A stretch of 64,000 nt of DNA from Spyradocola sp034113365 (GCA_034113365.1 JAXEXP010000039.1:1-64000), one strand, 5' to 3'; counted from the first letter of the stretch, positions 32,507-41,352 are shown. A program made the numbers and translations. Notes: generated by a model from the sequence alone, not told the origin.

Positions 32507-33688
32507 ATGAAGAAAAAGCTGCTGGCCGCGCTGCTGTGCGCATTCTTTGCGCTGGCCGCGCTGTGCCTGTTCCTGAGCCGGAGCTGGCTGCTCAGCGGCA
32601 CGCCGCGCGTGCAGACGCAGCCCTTCGGCTACGGCAGCCTGCACAAGAGGTATTCGCTGAGCGGGACCTACCGGGCGCAGGACGCGGCGGAGGCCGTTGT
32701 GGAGGCGACAGACGAGTTCACGGCGGTCGTGCAGGAGGTGTGCGTGACGCCCGGGCAGCGCGTGCAGGCGGGGGACGTGCTGTACCGCTGCGCGGTGAGC
32801 CCGGAGCTGGAGCAGAGGCTGGCCAGTGCAAAGGAGGCGCTGGACACGGCGCGGCTGGCGCTGATGCAGGAAGAGCGGGATGAGGCGCTGTACGCCGCCT
32901 ATGCGCGCTACATCGCCGCGGAGGACGCCGCGCTGCTCGCGCAGGAGGACGAACAAACGCAGAAGGAGGTTCGGGAGGCAAGGGAAGCGTTATCCGCGCT
33001 GACGGACACCCGGGAGAAGCAGGCGCAGCTGAGCGCCCTGCGCAGCCGGAGCGACGCGCTGCGCAGGTGCGAGGAGAACTATCTTGCGCTGCAGGCGGTG
33101 CGCGACGGGCTTTCGGTGGTGCGCGCCCCGCGGGACGGCGTTGTGGCGGAAGTCCGGCTGGAGGCGGGCGACGCGCTGCGCACGGGCGTCTGCTGCGCGG
33201 TGGTCGCGGGCGGCGAGGAGCTTGCGGCGCAGTTTCCCGTCACGCAGGAGCAGGCGGCGTTTTTCGCGAATCGGGCGGGGATCGGCGCGTGCCGCGTCCG
33301 CATAGGCAACGCGCTGGTGCAGGCGCGCGAGCCGGAGCTGATCGCGCGCGGCGGGCAGAGCTGCCTGCAGGTGACCGCGCCCTTTGACAGCGCGCTGTAC
33401 GGCGCAAGCGCCACGATGGAGCTGGAGCTGCTGACCGCGGAGGGCGTGCTGCTGCCGCGCAGCGCGGTGTGCGGGGAGCAGGGCCGCCAGGTGACCTTTT
33501 ATGTGCTCGAGCAGCGCGACGGCTTCTTTGGCACGGAGACCGTCGCGAGGCAAAGGACCGCTGTGCTGCTGGACTGGGACGGGGAAAACGTGATGGTGGT
33601 CACGGACCTGCCGCTCGCCACGGCCGTGATCGTCGGCACGAGCGGGGAGCTTGCCGACGGCTGTGCGGTGCTGGTGACGGACGAATAG
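32507..33688 (+). CDS. HlyD-like membrane-fusion (adaptor) protein
   Basis: 393 residues with one N-terminal membrane helix (residues 4-24, LLAALLCAFFALAALCLFL), a lipoyl/barrel-sandwich half EEVCVTPGQRVQAGDVLY-like (VCVTPGQRVQAGDVLYRC), a coiled-coil hairpin from about 110 to 215, and the second half SVVRAPRDGVVAEVRLEAGD. This is the periplasmic adaptor layout. In Bacillota such proteins normally pair with a MacB-type ABC exporter, but none is encoded here; instead it ends the solute importer operon. GAGGTGAAGCGT precedes the ATG at 32507. Function in this setting unknown. Confidence 0.72.
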   Translation: MKKKLLAALLCAFFALAALCLFLSRSWLLSGTPRVQTQPFGYGSLHKRYSLSGTYRAQDAAEAVVEATDEFTAVVQEVCVTPGQRVQAGDVLYRCAVSPELEQRLASAKEALDTARLALMQEERDEALYAAYARYIAAEDAALLAQEDEQTQKEVREAREALSALTDTREKQAQLSALRSRSDALRRCEENYLALQAVRDGLSVVRAPRDGVVAEVRLEAGDALRTGVCCAVVAGGEELAAQFPVTQEQAAFFANRAGIGACRVRIGNALVQAREPELIARGGQSCLQVTAPFDSALYGASATMELELLTAEGVLLPRSAVCGEQGRQVTFYVLEQRDGFFGTETVARQRTAVLLDWDGENVMVVTDLPLATAVIVGTSGELADGCAVLVTDE

Positions 33689-33706
33689 TCCTTGCAGGAC
33701 GAAAAA

Positions 33707-33739
33707 GGCGGGGGACGGCGCGGTGCGCCGTCCCCCGCC
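33707..33739. terminator. Bidirectional terminator between convergent operons
   Basis: GGCGGGGGACGGCGC (33707-33721) and its exact complement at 33725-33739 form a 15-bp stem with a 3-base loop. On the minus strand TTTTTCGTC follows. It serves both the transport operon and the two-component operon. Confidence 0.9.
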
Positions 33740-33743
33740 CGGA

Positions 33744-35039
33744 TCAGCCGTTGCCGCAGGGAAGGGAGATGAGGGCCACGAAGGTCTGCTCTTCGCAGGT
33801 GAAGGAAGCAAAGCCCTCCGCCCGGGAGACGATGGCTTGTATGCTTCGGATGCCGAGCCCGTGGCCGCCGCCGGACTTGGAGGTGCGGTAAGCGCCGTCC
33901 TGCCCGCGCAGGGTGCGGGGATCGGCGGGATTCCGGCACTCGATGTAGAGCATGTTCCGCACGCGGCGGATGAGCAGATCGATGCGCGGCGCTTCGGGCG
34001 GCGATGCGTGGCGCAGGATCGCTTCGATGGCGTTGTCGAGCAGGTTGGTGACGATGGCGCACAGCTCGTAGTCGCTGACGGGAAGGCCGTCCAGCGGGCA
34101 GAGCTCGCAGTGGAATGCGATCTGCTCCCGGCGCATCCGCAGTTCCTTGAGCGTGAGCGCGGAATCCAGCGCGACGCACCCGGAGGAGAACACCGGGAGG
34201 ATTTGCGCGTCGAGCGCCTCCAGGTACTGCACACCCTCCGCCCGATGGCCGGACTCGATGAGGTTCTGCACGATGCCCAGGTGGTTCTTCAGGTCGTGGC
34301 GCAGGCTGTGCAGCGAGGCGGAGATGGCATTGAGCTCCTCTGCGCGCTGCCGCTCCATGCTGAGCAGGTCCGCCGTCCGCTTGGCCTCATATTCCCGCGC
34401 CGCGTACCGGGACATGATGGAAAACAGGCCGATGGACAGCAGCGAGATGCCCAGCGCCATCGAGCTTGCGAGCAGCAGCGTACCGTCGTCGAGGAGCGAG
34501 CGGGCGCGAAGGGAGAACAGTACGTCCAGCACGCCCTCGGCCAGCAGATTGATGAGTGCAAACACGATCAGGGACCAGACGCTGATGCGGGTCGTGCGGC
34601 GCAGGCGCGTTAGAATGTAGAGGGAAACGGTGAGCAGCACGTTGGCGGACAGCACGAAGATCAGCCGGCTCGGGGCGCCGTGCTGCATGCAGTCCGACCA
34701 GGAGCCCAGCGCCCGGGAGCAGAGGGAGCCCCACAGCATCGTGACCCCGTTGAACACCGCCGTGAGCAGGGCCCACCACAGCAGCTTTGTGCCGAAGGGA
34801 TCCCGGAAGCACAGCAGCGCGTACAGCAGGGGGATCAGAAAGAGCCAGGTATCCACGGCGGGCATGTCAAAAAACAGATAGGTGGAACAGAAAAGCGCGA
34901 ATGCGGTGCAGCAGAGCGCCGACGCCCATGCCGCGCTGCGCTTTTTGCTCAGAACGCGGTCGATGAACCAGGTGACGAGAAAGCCCTGATAGAAGTTGAC
35001 GGCGATCTCAAACAGGAGCCACAGCCAATTCTCTTTCAT
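33744..35039 (-). CDS. GHKL sensor histidine kinase (AgrC/NatK-like)
   Basis: 431 residues. Residues 1-215 contain about six membrane helices (WLWLLFEIAVNFYQGFLV onward). A coiled coil leads to the phosphoacceptor motif SLRHDLKNHLG (His near residue 250). The ATP-binding domain has NLLDNAIEA (N box) and SGGGHGLGI (G box). This matches the quorum-peptide receptor class of kinases that pair with LytTR regulators. The ATG at 35039 overlaps the regulator's stop by 4 bases and defines the start. The signal is unknown; no autoinducer peptide gene was found nearby. Confidence 0.85.
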   Translation of the reverse strand: MKENWLWLLFEIAVNFYQGFLVTWFIDRVLSKKRSAAWASALCCTAFALFCSTYLFFDMPAVDTWLFLIPLLYALLCFRDPFGTKLLWWALLTAVFNGVTMLWGSLCSRALGSWSDCMQHGAPSRLIFVLSANVLLTVSLYILTRLRRTTRISVWSLIVFALINLLAEGVLDVLFSLRARSLLDDGTLLLASSMALGISLLSIGLFSIMSRYAAREYEAKRTADLLSMERQRAEELNAISASLHSLRHDLKNHLGIVQNLIESGHRAEGVQYLEALDAQILPVFSSGCVALDSALTLKELRMRREQIAFHCELCPLDGLPVSDYELCAIVTNLLDNAIEAILRHASPPEAPRIDLLIRRVRNMLYIECRNPADPRTLRGQDGAYRTSKSGGGHGLGIRSIQAIVSRAEGFASFTCEEQTFVALISLPCGNG

Positions 35040-35767
35040 ACATGCGCCTCTCTGTAAAAGTATTGCTGGAGCCGCGCCAGGGATTCGTCCAGAAAATTCC
35101 GCCCGATGGGGATCTCGACGCCCGTATCGAGCTGGATGGCCTTCTGCGTATACTGGCAGGCGTGCATGAGGTTGACGATATACCCCCGATGGCAGCGCAG
35201 AAAGCAGGCCTGGGGAAAGGTGGACGCGTAGTGCGCAAAGGTGCCCTTCAGCGGGACCTGGTAATTCCGGCCAAAGCGGGTGTAGATGTGCACGGAATGA
35301 ATGCCCGACATGATGTAGAGCACGTCGCGGTAGGGCAGGCGGATGGTGAGGCCCTTGCGGGAGATGGCAAAGCCGTCGCACGCCATGGTCTGCATATACT
35401 GCCGGCAATGATCGAGGCAGGCGCTGATCTCCTGCTGGCAAATGGGCTTGCGAAGGTAGCGGTACGCGGACACCTCATAGCCCTGCGCCAGGTATTGGCT
35501 GCTGTTTGTGACAAATATGATCGGGATGTAGGGATCCGCGCTGCGGATGCGCTGCGCCAGCTCAAAGCCCGACATGTCCTGAAACTCGATGTCCAGAAAC
35601 AGCGCGTCGAACACCCTGCCGCGCTCCCAGTCCTCCCACAGATCCTCTGCGGAAGCATAGACAAGGGCCTGGACGCCCGCATCCTCGCGCGCCCGGGCCC
35701 AGGTCTGCACCGCTTCCTGCATGCCGCTTGCATAGACCGCCTCGTCCTCGCAGATCGCAACGTTCAT
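35036..35767 (-). CDS. LytTR-family response regulator
   Basis: 243 residues. Receiver domain 1-120 with phosphoacceptor in ALFLDIEFQDMSGFEL (Asp near residue 59) and IIFVTNSSQYLAQGYEVSAY, then the DNA-binding LytTR domain (RLPYRDVLYIMSGIHSVHIY, CFLRCHRGYIVNLMHAC). It is first in the operon with the kinase. AGGAGGTGCCCA precedes the ATG. Two 11-bp direct repeats with 21-bp period upstream of its promoter look like its own binding site. Confidence 0.88.
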   Translation of the reverse strand: MNVAICEDEAVYASGMQEAVQTWARAREDAGVQALVYASAEDLWEDWERGRVFDALFLDIEFQDMSGFELAQRIRSADPYIPIIFVTNSSQYLAQGYEVSAYRYLRKPICQQEISACLDHCRQYMQTMACDGFAISRKGLTIRLPYRDVLYIMSGIHSVHIYTRFGRNYQVPLKGTFAHYASTFPQACFLRCHRGYIVNLMHACQYTQKAIQLDTGVEIPIGRNFLDESLARLQQYFYREAHV

Positions 35768-35803
35768 TGGGCACCTCCTGATGAGCGTTTTGTGTCATCC
35801 CTG

Positions 35804-35832
35804 ATTATACCTCATCCGCCGCAAAATGCCCA
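35804..35832 (-). promoter_or_regulatory. Promoter of the LytTR two-component operon
   Basis: Minus-strand TATAAT at 35804-35809 with only a poor -35 (TGGGCA, 35827-35832) 17 bases away, which suggests activation by a bound protein. Confidence 0.6.
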
Positions 35833-35838
35833 TACGCT

Positions 35839-35870
35839 TCAAATACAACGCCGCACAGATCAAATACAAC
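35839..35870 (-). promoter_or_regulatory. Direct-repeat operator, probably for the LytTR regulator
   Basis: GTTGTATTTGA occurs twice (35860-35870 and 35839-35849) in the same orientation, start to start 21 bp, the second copy ending 7 bp before the -35 box. LytTR proteins bind two direct 9-bp repeats spaced by 12-13 bp, that is two helical turns. No further copies were seen in the window. Confidence 0.65.
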
Positions 35871-35904
35871 ACATGCCGAATGCAGGAATAATCGGATAAA
35901 ATAA

Positions 35905-35946
35905 CACACCGGGAGATGCGGCAGATCGGGTGCATCTCCCGGTGTG
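35905..35946 (-). terminator. Terminator of the DUF4127/U32-like operon
   Basis: CACACCGGGAGATGC (35905-35919) pairs perfectly with 35932-35946 (15 bp), followed on the minus strand by TTATTTTATCC. Confidence 0.85.
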
Positions 35947-35982
35947 ATGGCGTTTGAGGGCGGGGTGGGGCATGTGCGGCGG

Positions 35983-36888
35983 TCAGAACAGGTCCAGCAT
36001 GGCGTCCAGGTAGACGGCCTCGCGCACGCGGATGTGGTGCTCGGGCCGGGTCAGGTAGTGGAGCAGGAATTCCAGGATCAGCGCGCTGCCCAGGCCGCGG
36101 CCCTCGATCTTGAAGTTGGAAAAGCCCATGGGCAGGTAGAGGGTGCGGATGGCGTCGGCGCCGATGAAGGCCGGGCTGTCCATCGCCCGGGAGAAGCGGT
36201 AGCCCTGGTCGCCGCCGGGGGCGCGGCAGACGTGGTCGGGGCAGGCCTCGCCGAGGGTCTTGCGGCTGACGTTCTCGTAGCAGGCCTTCCGGTCCCGGCA
36301 GCCCAGCCAGCAGCATTCGTTGCAGAGGAACTCGACCTTGTCCTTCTGCGCCGGGGTCAGCGCGTTCAGCACGTCAAAGGCCTTGTTCAGGCGGAAATCC
36401 GGAACGACGCAGCGGAACTCTTCGCGGTTCAGCTCGGCGGTGAGGTCCACGGGATCCGTCAGCACCTTTGTGGTGGAGGAGACGAGGTACAGCCCCGGGT
36501 AGCGCGCCTTTAAGTGGTGCAGCAGCAGGTCCGAGTGGACGATGACGCCGTTTTGGGGGCCCGGGCTCTGCTCGAACAGCGCGCAGAGGCGGTTGCATCG
36601 GGGGTCGGAAAGGTGCTCCTCGCGCAGCAGGGAGTTGCTGAAGGTGAGCCGGGCCGAGATGCCGTATTCCCGCAGCAGGGACAGCACCTCCCGGGGGTCG
36701 CGGTCGCCCGAACCGATGCGCCCGCCGCCCCAGAGACAGCCGGCCGGCGCGCCGTAGATGGAGCCGATGCTGCACCAGTCGTAAAACCAGTCCCGGTGCG
36801 CGCGGTACAGCGGCAGAAACAGGCGGTACAGCTCGTAAAACTCAAACAGGCCGGGAAGGTGGTAGACGGCGTTTCGCGCGTTGGACAT
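35983..36888 (-). CDS. U32 peptidase-like protein with cysteine cluster
   Basis: 301 residues, probably a TIM-barrel. It has the U32-type phrase FSNFKIEGRG near residue 256 and, before it, a cluster of cysteines (LCNECCWLGCRDRKACYE, about residues 188-205, and CPDHVC), in a place where U32/UbiU-type proteins hold an iron-sulfur cluster. The rest is not recognised with confidence; it is shorter than typical U32 proteins. It is the second gene after DUF4127, 40 bases apart, with GGAGGTCC before the ATG. Function unknown; tRNA/cofactor hydroxylation or peptide processing are known roles of the wider family. Confidence 0.55.
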   Translation of the reverse strand: MSNARNAVYHLPGLFEFYELYRLFLPLYRAHRDWFYDWCSIGSIYGAPAGCLWGGGRIGSGDRDPREVLSLLREYGISARLTFSNSLLREEHLSDPRCNRLCALFEQSPGPQNGVIVHSDLLLHHLKARYPGLYLVSSTTKVLTDPVDLTAELNREEFRCVVPDFRLNKAFDVLNALTPAQKDKVEFLCNECCWLGCRDRKACYENVSRKTLGEACPDHVCRAPGGDQGYRFSRAMDSPAFIGADAIRTLYLPMGFSNFKIEGRGLGSALILEFLLHYLTRPEHHIRVREAVYLDAMLDLF

Positions 36889-36928
36889 GTGCGGTGGACC
36901 TCCGTATGGTGTGGTGTGGATCCGGCGG

Positions 36929-38428
36929 TCAGGGCCTCCAGGTCACCTGCAGGCCGACCTCGAACATGCGCCGCCAGGGCATCCAGGCGTCGGCGACGTC
37001 CACATGCGAGGCGATGCTGGGCATGCGCTCCCGCACGAAGGCCTCCAGCTCCTGCCGGACGAGCGCGCTGACCGCGCCGCGCGCATCGCGCACGTCCTGA
37101 TAGGTCAGGCCCAGCGGGGGCAGCTGCTCGCGGCTCACCTTGCCGCGCACCTGGCTGCAATAGCCCATGTCCTCCACATAGCGCAGCGCGAGGAAGCTTC
37201 TGTGCTGCGGGGTCATGCCCGCCAGCAGGGCGTGGACGCCCTCGGCGATCGCGGTGCCCATGGTGTTGGAGGAGGTGTTCCAGCCCGCGTAGCCCTGCAG
37301 GCGGGGCAGCAGGCCGCACTGATCCAGCAAGGCCAGCAGCTCCAGGTCGCCGCCGTTGGCGTAGGCGTTGTCGCAGAGGGTGACGGGCTTGCCCTCATCC
37401 AGGCAATCGAGCAGGAATAGCACGAATTCCGGCAGTGTGCGCTCCACGGCGTAGCCGGGATGGGTCGCGGGCTGCTCGTCGGCCTCGCGCATGTCCGAGC
37501 CGGGGCAGCTGACCGCGAGCACCAGGTCGGCCTCGCTCAGGCTGGTGGCGACGCGGCAGCCCGCGGCGGTCAGCTGGTATTTGACGGTCTCGCCCAGCGG
37601 GCGGTCCTCGTAGAGCGGGATCACGGCCGGGGCGCTGCCGGAGGCGTACTTGACGTAGACCCGCGGGCGCTTTGCGGCAAAGTGCAGCGCCATGCGCGTG
37701 GTCAGCGTAAGCCCCACCTCGTCCGCGCCGGGGTAGACCAGCACGCGCGCGCCCAGCTGCAGCTCGGCCATCCTGCGGCGCACCGCGTGCTGATCCATCG
37801 CCGTAAAGCCGTAGGGCGCGGAATCGTCCTGCGGGATCACCAGAAAGTCCAGCGTGCCGTCCTTGAGCAGCTCCAGCGTGCGCAGGTTGAATTGCAGGTT
37901 GAACGCCCGGCGGTCAGTGTAGTCGCGCAGATATTCTGCGGGGACTTTGGCGTTCAGCGCGTCCAGCTCCGCACCGCCGCACAGGCCGAGGCTGACGCGG
38001 TGGCGCAGGCTGCCGATCTGATGGATCTCCGCGCCGCATTCGCCGTAATAGTCGGGCTCCTCGTCGCTGCTGGAGTAGCGCGGGCAGCGCATGATGCACT
38101 GGAAGGCGTAGATCAGCAGCTTTTCATTGCGCGCCTTGAGCTGCGCGACCAGCGACAGGCGCTGCTCTGCCTCGGAGGCGTCCAGCCGGTGCAGGCGGGA
38201 GGGGAGCAGGCCGCCGTAGAGCAGCATGTCCATGGACAGCACCAGCCCGTCGGCGTCGGCGCACTCGCGCAGCAGAAAGCCGCGCACCGCCTCCCAGCTG
38301 GCGGGGGTCTTTTTGCTGCCCAGGGCGGGCGGCGTCACGATGCGCAGCGGATCGCCGTCAAACAGCTTGGGCACGAATGTGGCGTTGCAGGGCCGCTCAT
38401 CCAGCGGGATGTATACGATCTTCTTCAT
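36929..38428 (-). CDS. DUF4127 family protein
   Basis: 499 residues. The start KIVYIPLDERPCN and the phrases LVLSMDMLLYGGLLPSR, VIPQDDSAPYGF and YPGADEVGLTLTTRM are typical of DUF4127. No catalytic activity is established for the family; conserved Asp, His and Arg suggest an enzyme, and it often occurs near glycan-degradation genes. AGAGGTGCGCC precedes the ATG. Cytoplasmic. Heads a two-gene operon and is divergent from the sialidase-fold gene, which shares its promoter region. Confidence 0.8.
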   Translation of the reverse strand: MKKIVYIPLDERPCNATFVPKLFDGDPLRIVTPPALGSKKTPASWEAVRGFLLRECADADGLVLSMDMLLYGGLLPSRLHRLDASEAEQRLSLVAQLKARNEKLLIYAFQCIMRCPRYSSSDEEPDYYGECGAEIHQIGSLRHRVSLGLCGGAELDALNAKVPAEYLRDYTDRRAFNLQFNLRTLELLKDGTLDFLVIPQDDSAPYGFTAMDQHAVRRRMAELQLGARVLVYPGADEVGLTLTTRMALHFAAKRPRVYVKYASGSAPAVIPLYEDRPLGETVKYQLTAAGCRVATSLSEADLVLAVSCPGSDMREADEQPATHPGYAVERTLPEFVLFLLDCLDEGKPVTLCDNAYANGGDLELLALLDQCGLLPRLQGYAGWNTSSNTMGTAIAEGVHALLAGMTPQHRSFLALRYVEDMGYCSQVRGKVSREQLPPLGLTYQDVRDARGAVSALVRQELEAFVRERMPSIASHVDVADAWMPWRRMFEVGLQVTWRP

Positions 38429-38504
38429 GGCGCACCTCTTTTGCACAAAATGGTATCGCGTTTTCCTGCAGGACCGGCAAAACGGATCCTGCGAGCCTGT
38501 GTTT

Positions 38505-38533
38505 ATGGTATCACCTGCGATTTTGAGTGTCAA
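38505..38533 (-). promoter_or_regulatory. Promoter of the DUF4127 operon
   Basis: Minus-strand TTGACA (38528-38533), 17-base spacer, TACCAT (38505-38510), about 75 bases before the gene. Confidence 0.65.
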
Positions 38534-38569
38534 TATCGGCGCCTGCGGCGCTTGGCTCAAAACAGCGTA

Positions 38570-38598
38570 TTGACAGCCGTTTTTCCGGAGCTTATGAT
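38570..38598 (+). promoter_or_regulatory. Promoter of the sialidase-fold gene
   Basis: TTGACA (38570-38575) and TATGAT (38593-38598), spacer 17. It lies back to back with the DUF4127 promoter, 36 bp between their -35 boxes. The leader to the ATG is about 230 bases; I see no riboswitch or gene in 38600-38832. Confidence 0.7.
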
Positions 38599-38832
38599 AA
38601 AAATGGCGATGGAACCCGCGCCTGCCGGAGCAGGGGCAAATGAATATGCTTCAAATGCGGAAACTTTCTTTGCCGCACCGCGCGTTTCCGTCGGTCTGTT
38701 CCAAAACGGATATGGAAAAATTCACCGCGACGGCCAAGAAAACGCTGGCTGCCTGTCCGGTGGGCGGCTGACGGCCCGATGCGCCTGCCGGGAGGGCGTG
38801 CTGTGCGCAAAGATGCGGAGGAGGTAATCACG

Positions 38833-40233
38833 ATGCGAGGAAATACCTGCTGGAACTACCGGCCCTTTACGCGGCTGACCGACCTGGACGTGCGGCGCAA
38901 GCCCTTCATCTGCCGCGTGGCGCCCTTTGAGACGGGCTTTGACATCCAGTGGTTCGACAACGGCCAGCCGGGCGGCGCGCACAAGCTGATCTGGCGCGTG
39001 TACCTGACGCAGGACGCGTGGCAGGAGCTGCCGCTGACCGGCGACACCGCCCGCGTGGAGGGGCTTGCCGCGCACTGCGACTACGAGTTCAAGGTGGTGC
39101 GCTGCGACGGCACCGGGGAGAGCGGCCTGCGCCTGGCACACACCACCTTTGTACCCGGCACGGTGGTCAACTACCTGCACCCCGAGGACAAGACCTACCG
39201 CTTCTCCGGCCACAGCCTGTGCTCGCCCACCCTTGTGCGCCTGCCCTCCGGCGCGCTGATGACCGCCATGGACGTGTTCAGCGCGGAATACGGCAATTCC
39301 AAGCTGACGCTGCTGTTCAAGTCCACGGACAACGGCGTGAGCTGGCGCTACGTGACGGACGTCTTCCCCAGCTTCTGGCCCAAGCTGTTCGTGCACCGCG
39401 GCGCGCTGTACCTCTTTTCCGGCAGCCAGGATTACGGCGACATGCTCATCGGCCGGTCGGACGACGAGGGCGAGACGTGGACGGCGCCCACGCACATCAT
39501 CTCGGGCTGCGGCCCCGCTGAGATGGGCCCCCACAAGGGCCCGATGCCCGTCATCGAGCACAACGGCCGCCTGTACACCGCCATCGACTACGGCTGCTGG
39601 CGGCACCAGCGGCACGCCAACGGTTTGCTGTCCATCGACGCGGACGCCGACCTGCTTAACGCGGGCAACTGGGCCTACACGCCCTTTACGCAGTTCGACC
39701 CCAGCTGGCCGGGCGCGCCCGCGGGGCCCTGCCCCGGCTGCATCGAGGGCAACGCGGTGGTCGCGCCCGACGGCGTGATCCGCAACTATCTGCGCATCGA
39801 CATCGCCAACTGCGTGCCCAACACCGGCAAGGCCGTGGTGCTGCGCGGCGACAACGACGACCCGGAGGCGCCGCTCGTGCTGGACCGCATCGTGGACTGC
39901 CCGCTGGGCTCCAATTCCAAGTTCCAGCTCTATCGCGACCCGGTCACGGGCAAGTACATCATGATCGGCACCGAGCAGTCCGCCCAGACGCCCGGGCGCA
40001 CCGTGCTCTCCATGGCGGTGTCCGAGGACTTCTACACCTGGCGGGTCGTCAAGCGCATCCTCGACTACCGCCATTCCGACCCCAGCCGCATCGGCTTCCA
40101 GTACCCCGACTGGATCTTTGACGGCGACGACATCCTGCTGCTGGTGCGCACCGCCTTTGGCCCGTCGGCGAACTTCCACGACGCCAATTACCAGACCTTC
40201 CTGCGGATCGAGAACTTCCGGCAGTATCTTTAA
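38833..40233 (+). CDS. Sialidase-fold (BNR repeat) protein
   Basis: 466 residues. Residues 15-110 look like a fibronectin III-type domain (IWRVYLTQDAWQELPL, CDYEFKVVRC). From about 130 on there is a beta-propeller with Asp boxes STDNGVSWRYV and SDDEGETWTAP. The arginine triad of true sialidases cannot be assigned with confidence, so sialidase activity is not claimed; many such proteins are glycoside hydrolases or carbohydrate-binding proteins. No signal peptide, so cytoplasmic. TGGAGGAGGTAATC-type Shine-Dalgarno supports the ATG. Divergent from DUF4127. Confidence 0.7.
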   Translation: MRGNTCWNYRPFTRLTDLDVRRKPFICRVAPFETGFDIQWFDNGQPGGAHKLIWRVYLTQDAWQELPLTGDTARVEGLAAHCDYEFKVVRCDGTGESGLRLAHTTFVPGTVVNYLHPEDKTYRFSGHSLCSPTLVRLPSGALMTAMDVFSAEYGNSKLTLLFKSTDNGVSWRYVTDVFPSFWPKLFVHRGALYLFSGSQDYGDMLIGRSDDEGETWTAPTHIISGCGPAEMGPHKGPMPVIEHNGRLYTAIDYGCWRHQRHANGLLSIDADADLLNAGNWAYTPFTQFDPSWPGAPAGPCPGCIEGNAVVAPDGVIRNYLRIDIANCVPNTGKAVVLRGDNDDPEAPLVLDRIVDCPLGSNSKFQLYRDPVTGKYIMIGTEQSAQTPGRTVLSMAVSEDFYTWRVVKRILDYRHSDPSRIGFQYPDWIFDGDDILLLVRTAFGPSANFHDANYQTFLRIENFRQYL

Positions 40234-40303
40234 GGACGCGCTGTGCGCATGAGACGTAAATCCCGAGATTCCCGGCGGGAGCGGACGGATAAGGAGGGCT
40301 TTG

Positions 40304-41278
40304 ATGAAGCGCGCGCTGCTTGAGATATGCCAGCACATCCGGGCGAACAGGCCGCTGCAATCCACGCTGGTCTGCCTGGTGAAGATGTTCAATGCCGGAT
40401 TGCTGATCCTTCTGCTGCGGGCATGGGACGTTGCGGCGGGCGCGCCCCCGTCCGTGCAGGCGGTCCCCTCGGGGTGGGAGGACCACTCGACGGCGGTTCT
40501 CCGGCTGATCACGGCGCTGATCCTCTGCGCTGCGGTGCTGGCCTTTGAGGTCCTGTGCCTGAAAAAGAAGCCCTACGGGCGCGGGCTCTGGCCGCTGCTG
40601 CCGGTCCTCTATGCGCTGGAGGCGATTCCTCTGGCGCTGTTCGAGGGGTATTTGGGCCGGGCGGAGTTCGCCGCGGCGATGGCGCTCATCCGGACGGGGA
40701 CCATCTGGAGCCGGAGCCTGATCTCGCCCGTTGTCCACGGCTTGTTCATGCTGACGATCTGCATTTCCCTGACGCTGGACGCCGCGGGCCGGTTTCTGGC
40801 CTGGAGGAGCGAGCGGGGAACCCCACGGGCGCAACACAAGCCCGGCACGTGGTTCGCAAGATGGGGCTATGCGCTGGGCAGGGCGGCGGCGTCCTGCGCG
40901 CTGTGCGCCGTGGTCGTATCTGTGATGGTGATCTCCTCCATGGCCCCGCATCCCGTGCTCTGCCTGCTGTGTCTGCTGGGTGCGATCGCGTATCTGCTCG
41001 CGCGGTACAGAAGGGAATGTGAACGGATCCGCAGCGGGGCGGTCGGGGCTGCGGAGTGGGCAGTGCTGCTGGCGCTGGATGTGCTGGCCTGCATCTGGCT
41101 GGTTCTGCGCGGCCTGCGGTGCGTGCTGGTTTTGATCGAGTGCGCGCCCGCGCTGGGGTGGGTGCAAAGCGGACTTTGCATAGGGCTGGGGGTCGCCGTG
41201 ATCGGCTGCCTCCTCACGACGAGGATCCTCACGGGCCGCCTGCTGCCCGGAGGCCACGAGTTTTCGGCGGGCGGATGA
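40304..41278 (+). CDS. Polytopic membrane protein of unknown function
   Basis: 324 residues with roughly eight hydrophobic segments (for example VKMFNAGLLILLLRAW at 25-40 and AAASCALCAVVVSVMVIS near 195-212) separated by short basic loops. I recognise no family. AAGGAGGG precedes an ATG at 40304; a TTG one codon earlier is possible. It follows the sialidase-fold gene by 70 bases on the same strand and ends at a strong hairpin. Confidence 0.65.
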   Translation: MKRALLEICQHIRANRPLQSTLVCLVKMFNAGLLILLLRAWDVAAGAPPSVQAVPSGWEDHSTAVLRLITALILCAAVLAFEVLCLKKKPYGRGLWPLLPVLYALEAIPLALFEGYLGRAEFAAAMALIRTGTIWSRSLISPVVHGLFMLTICISLTLDAAGRFLAWRSERGTPRAQHKPGTWFARWGYALGRAAASCALCAVVVSVMVISSMAPHPVLCLLCLLGAIAYLLARYRRECERIRSGAVGAAEWAVLLALDVLACIWLVLRGLRCVLVLIECAPALGWVQSGLCIGLGVAVIGCLLTTRILTGRLLPGGHEFSAGG

Positions 41279-41309
41279 TTGGGGACGCGCTGCGCGCATC
41301 CTGTGAAAA

Positions 41310-41348
41310 AAGAACGGCCGCTGCGGTTGGGACGCAGCGGTCGTTCTT
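41310..41348. terminator. Bidirectional terminator
   Basis: AAGAACGGCCGCTGCG (41310-41325) pairs with CGCAGCGGTCGTTCTT (41333-41348) with one G-T pair, A-rich before and TTTCGTTT after. It separates two convergent genes. Confidence 0.85.
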
Positions 41349-41352
41349 TCGT

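Noticed and set aside
38833..40233. True exo-alpha-sialidase call
   Set aside because: Asp boxes are present, but the arginine triad and catalytic Tyr/Glu could not be placed and there is no export signal, so only the fold is claimed.
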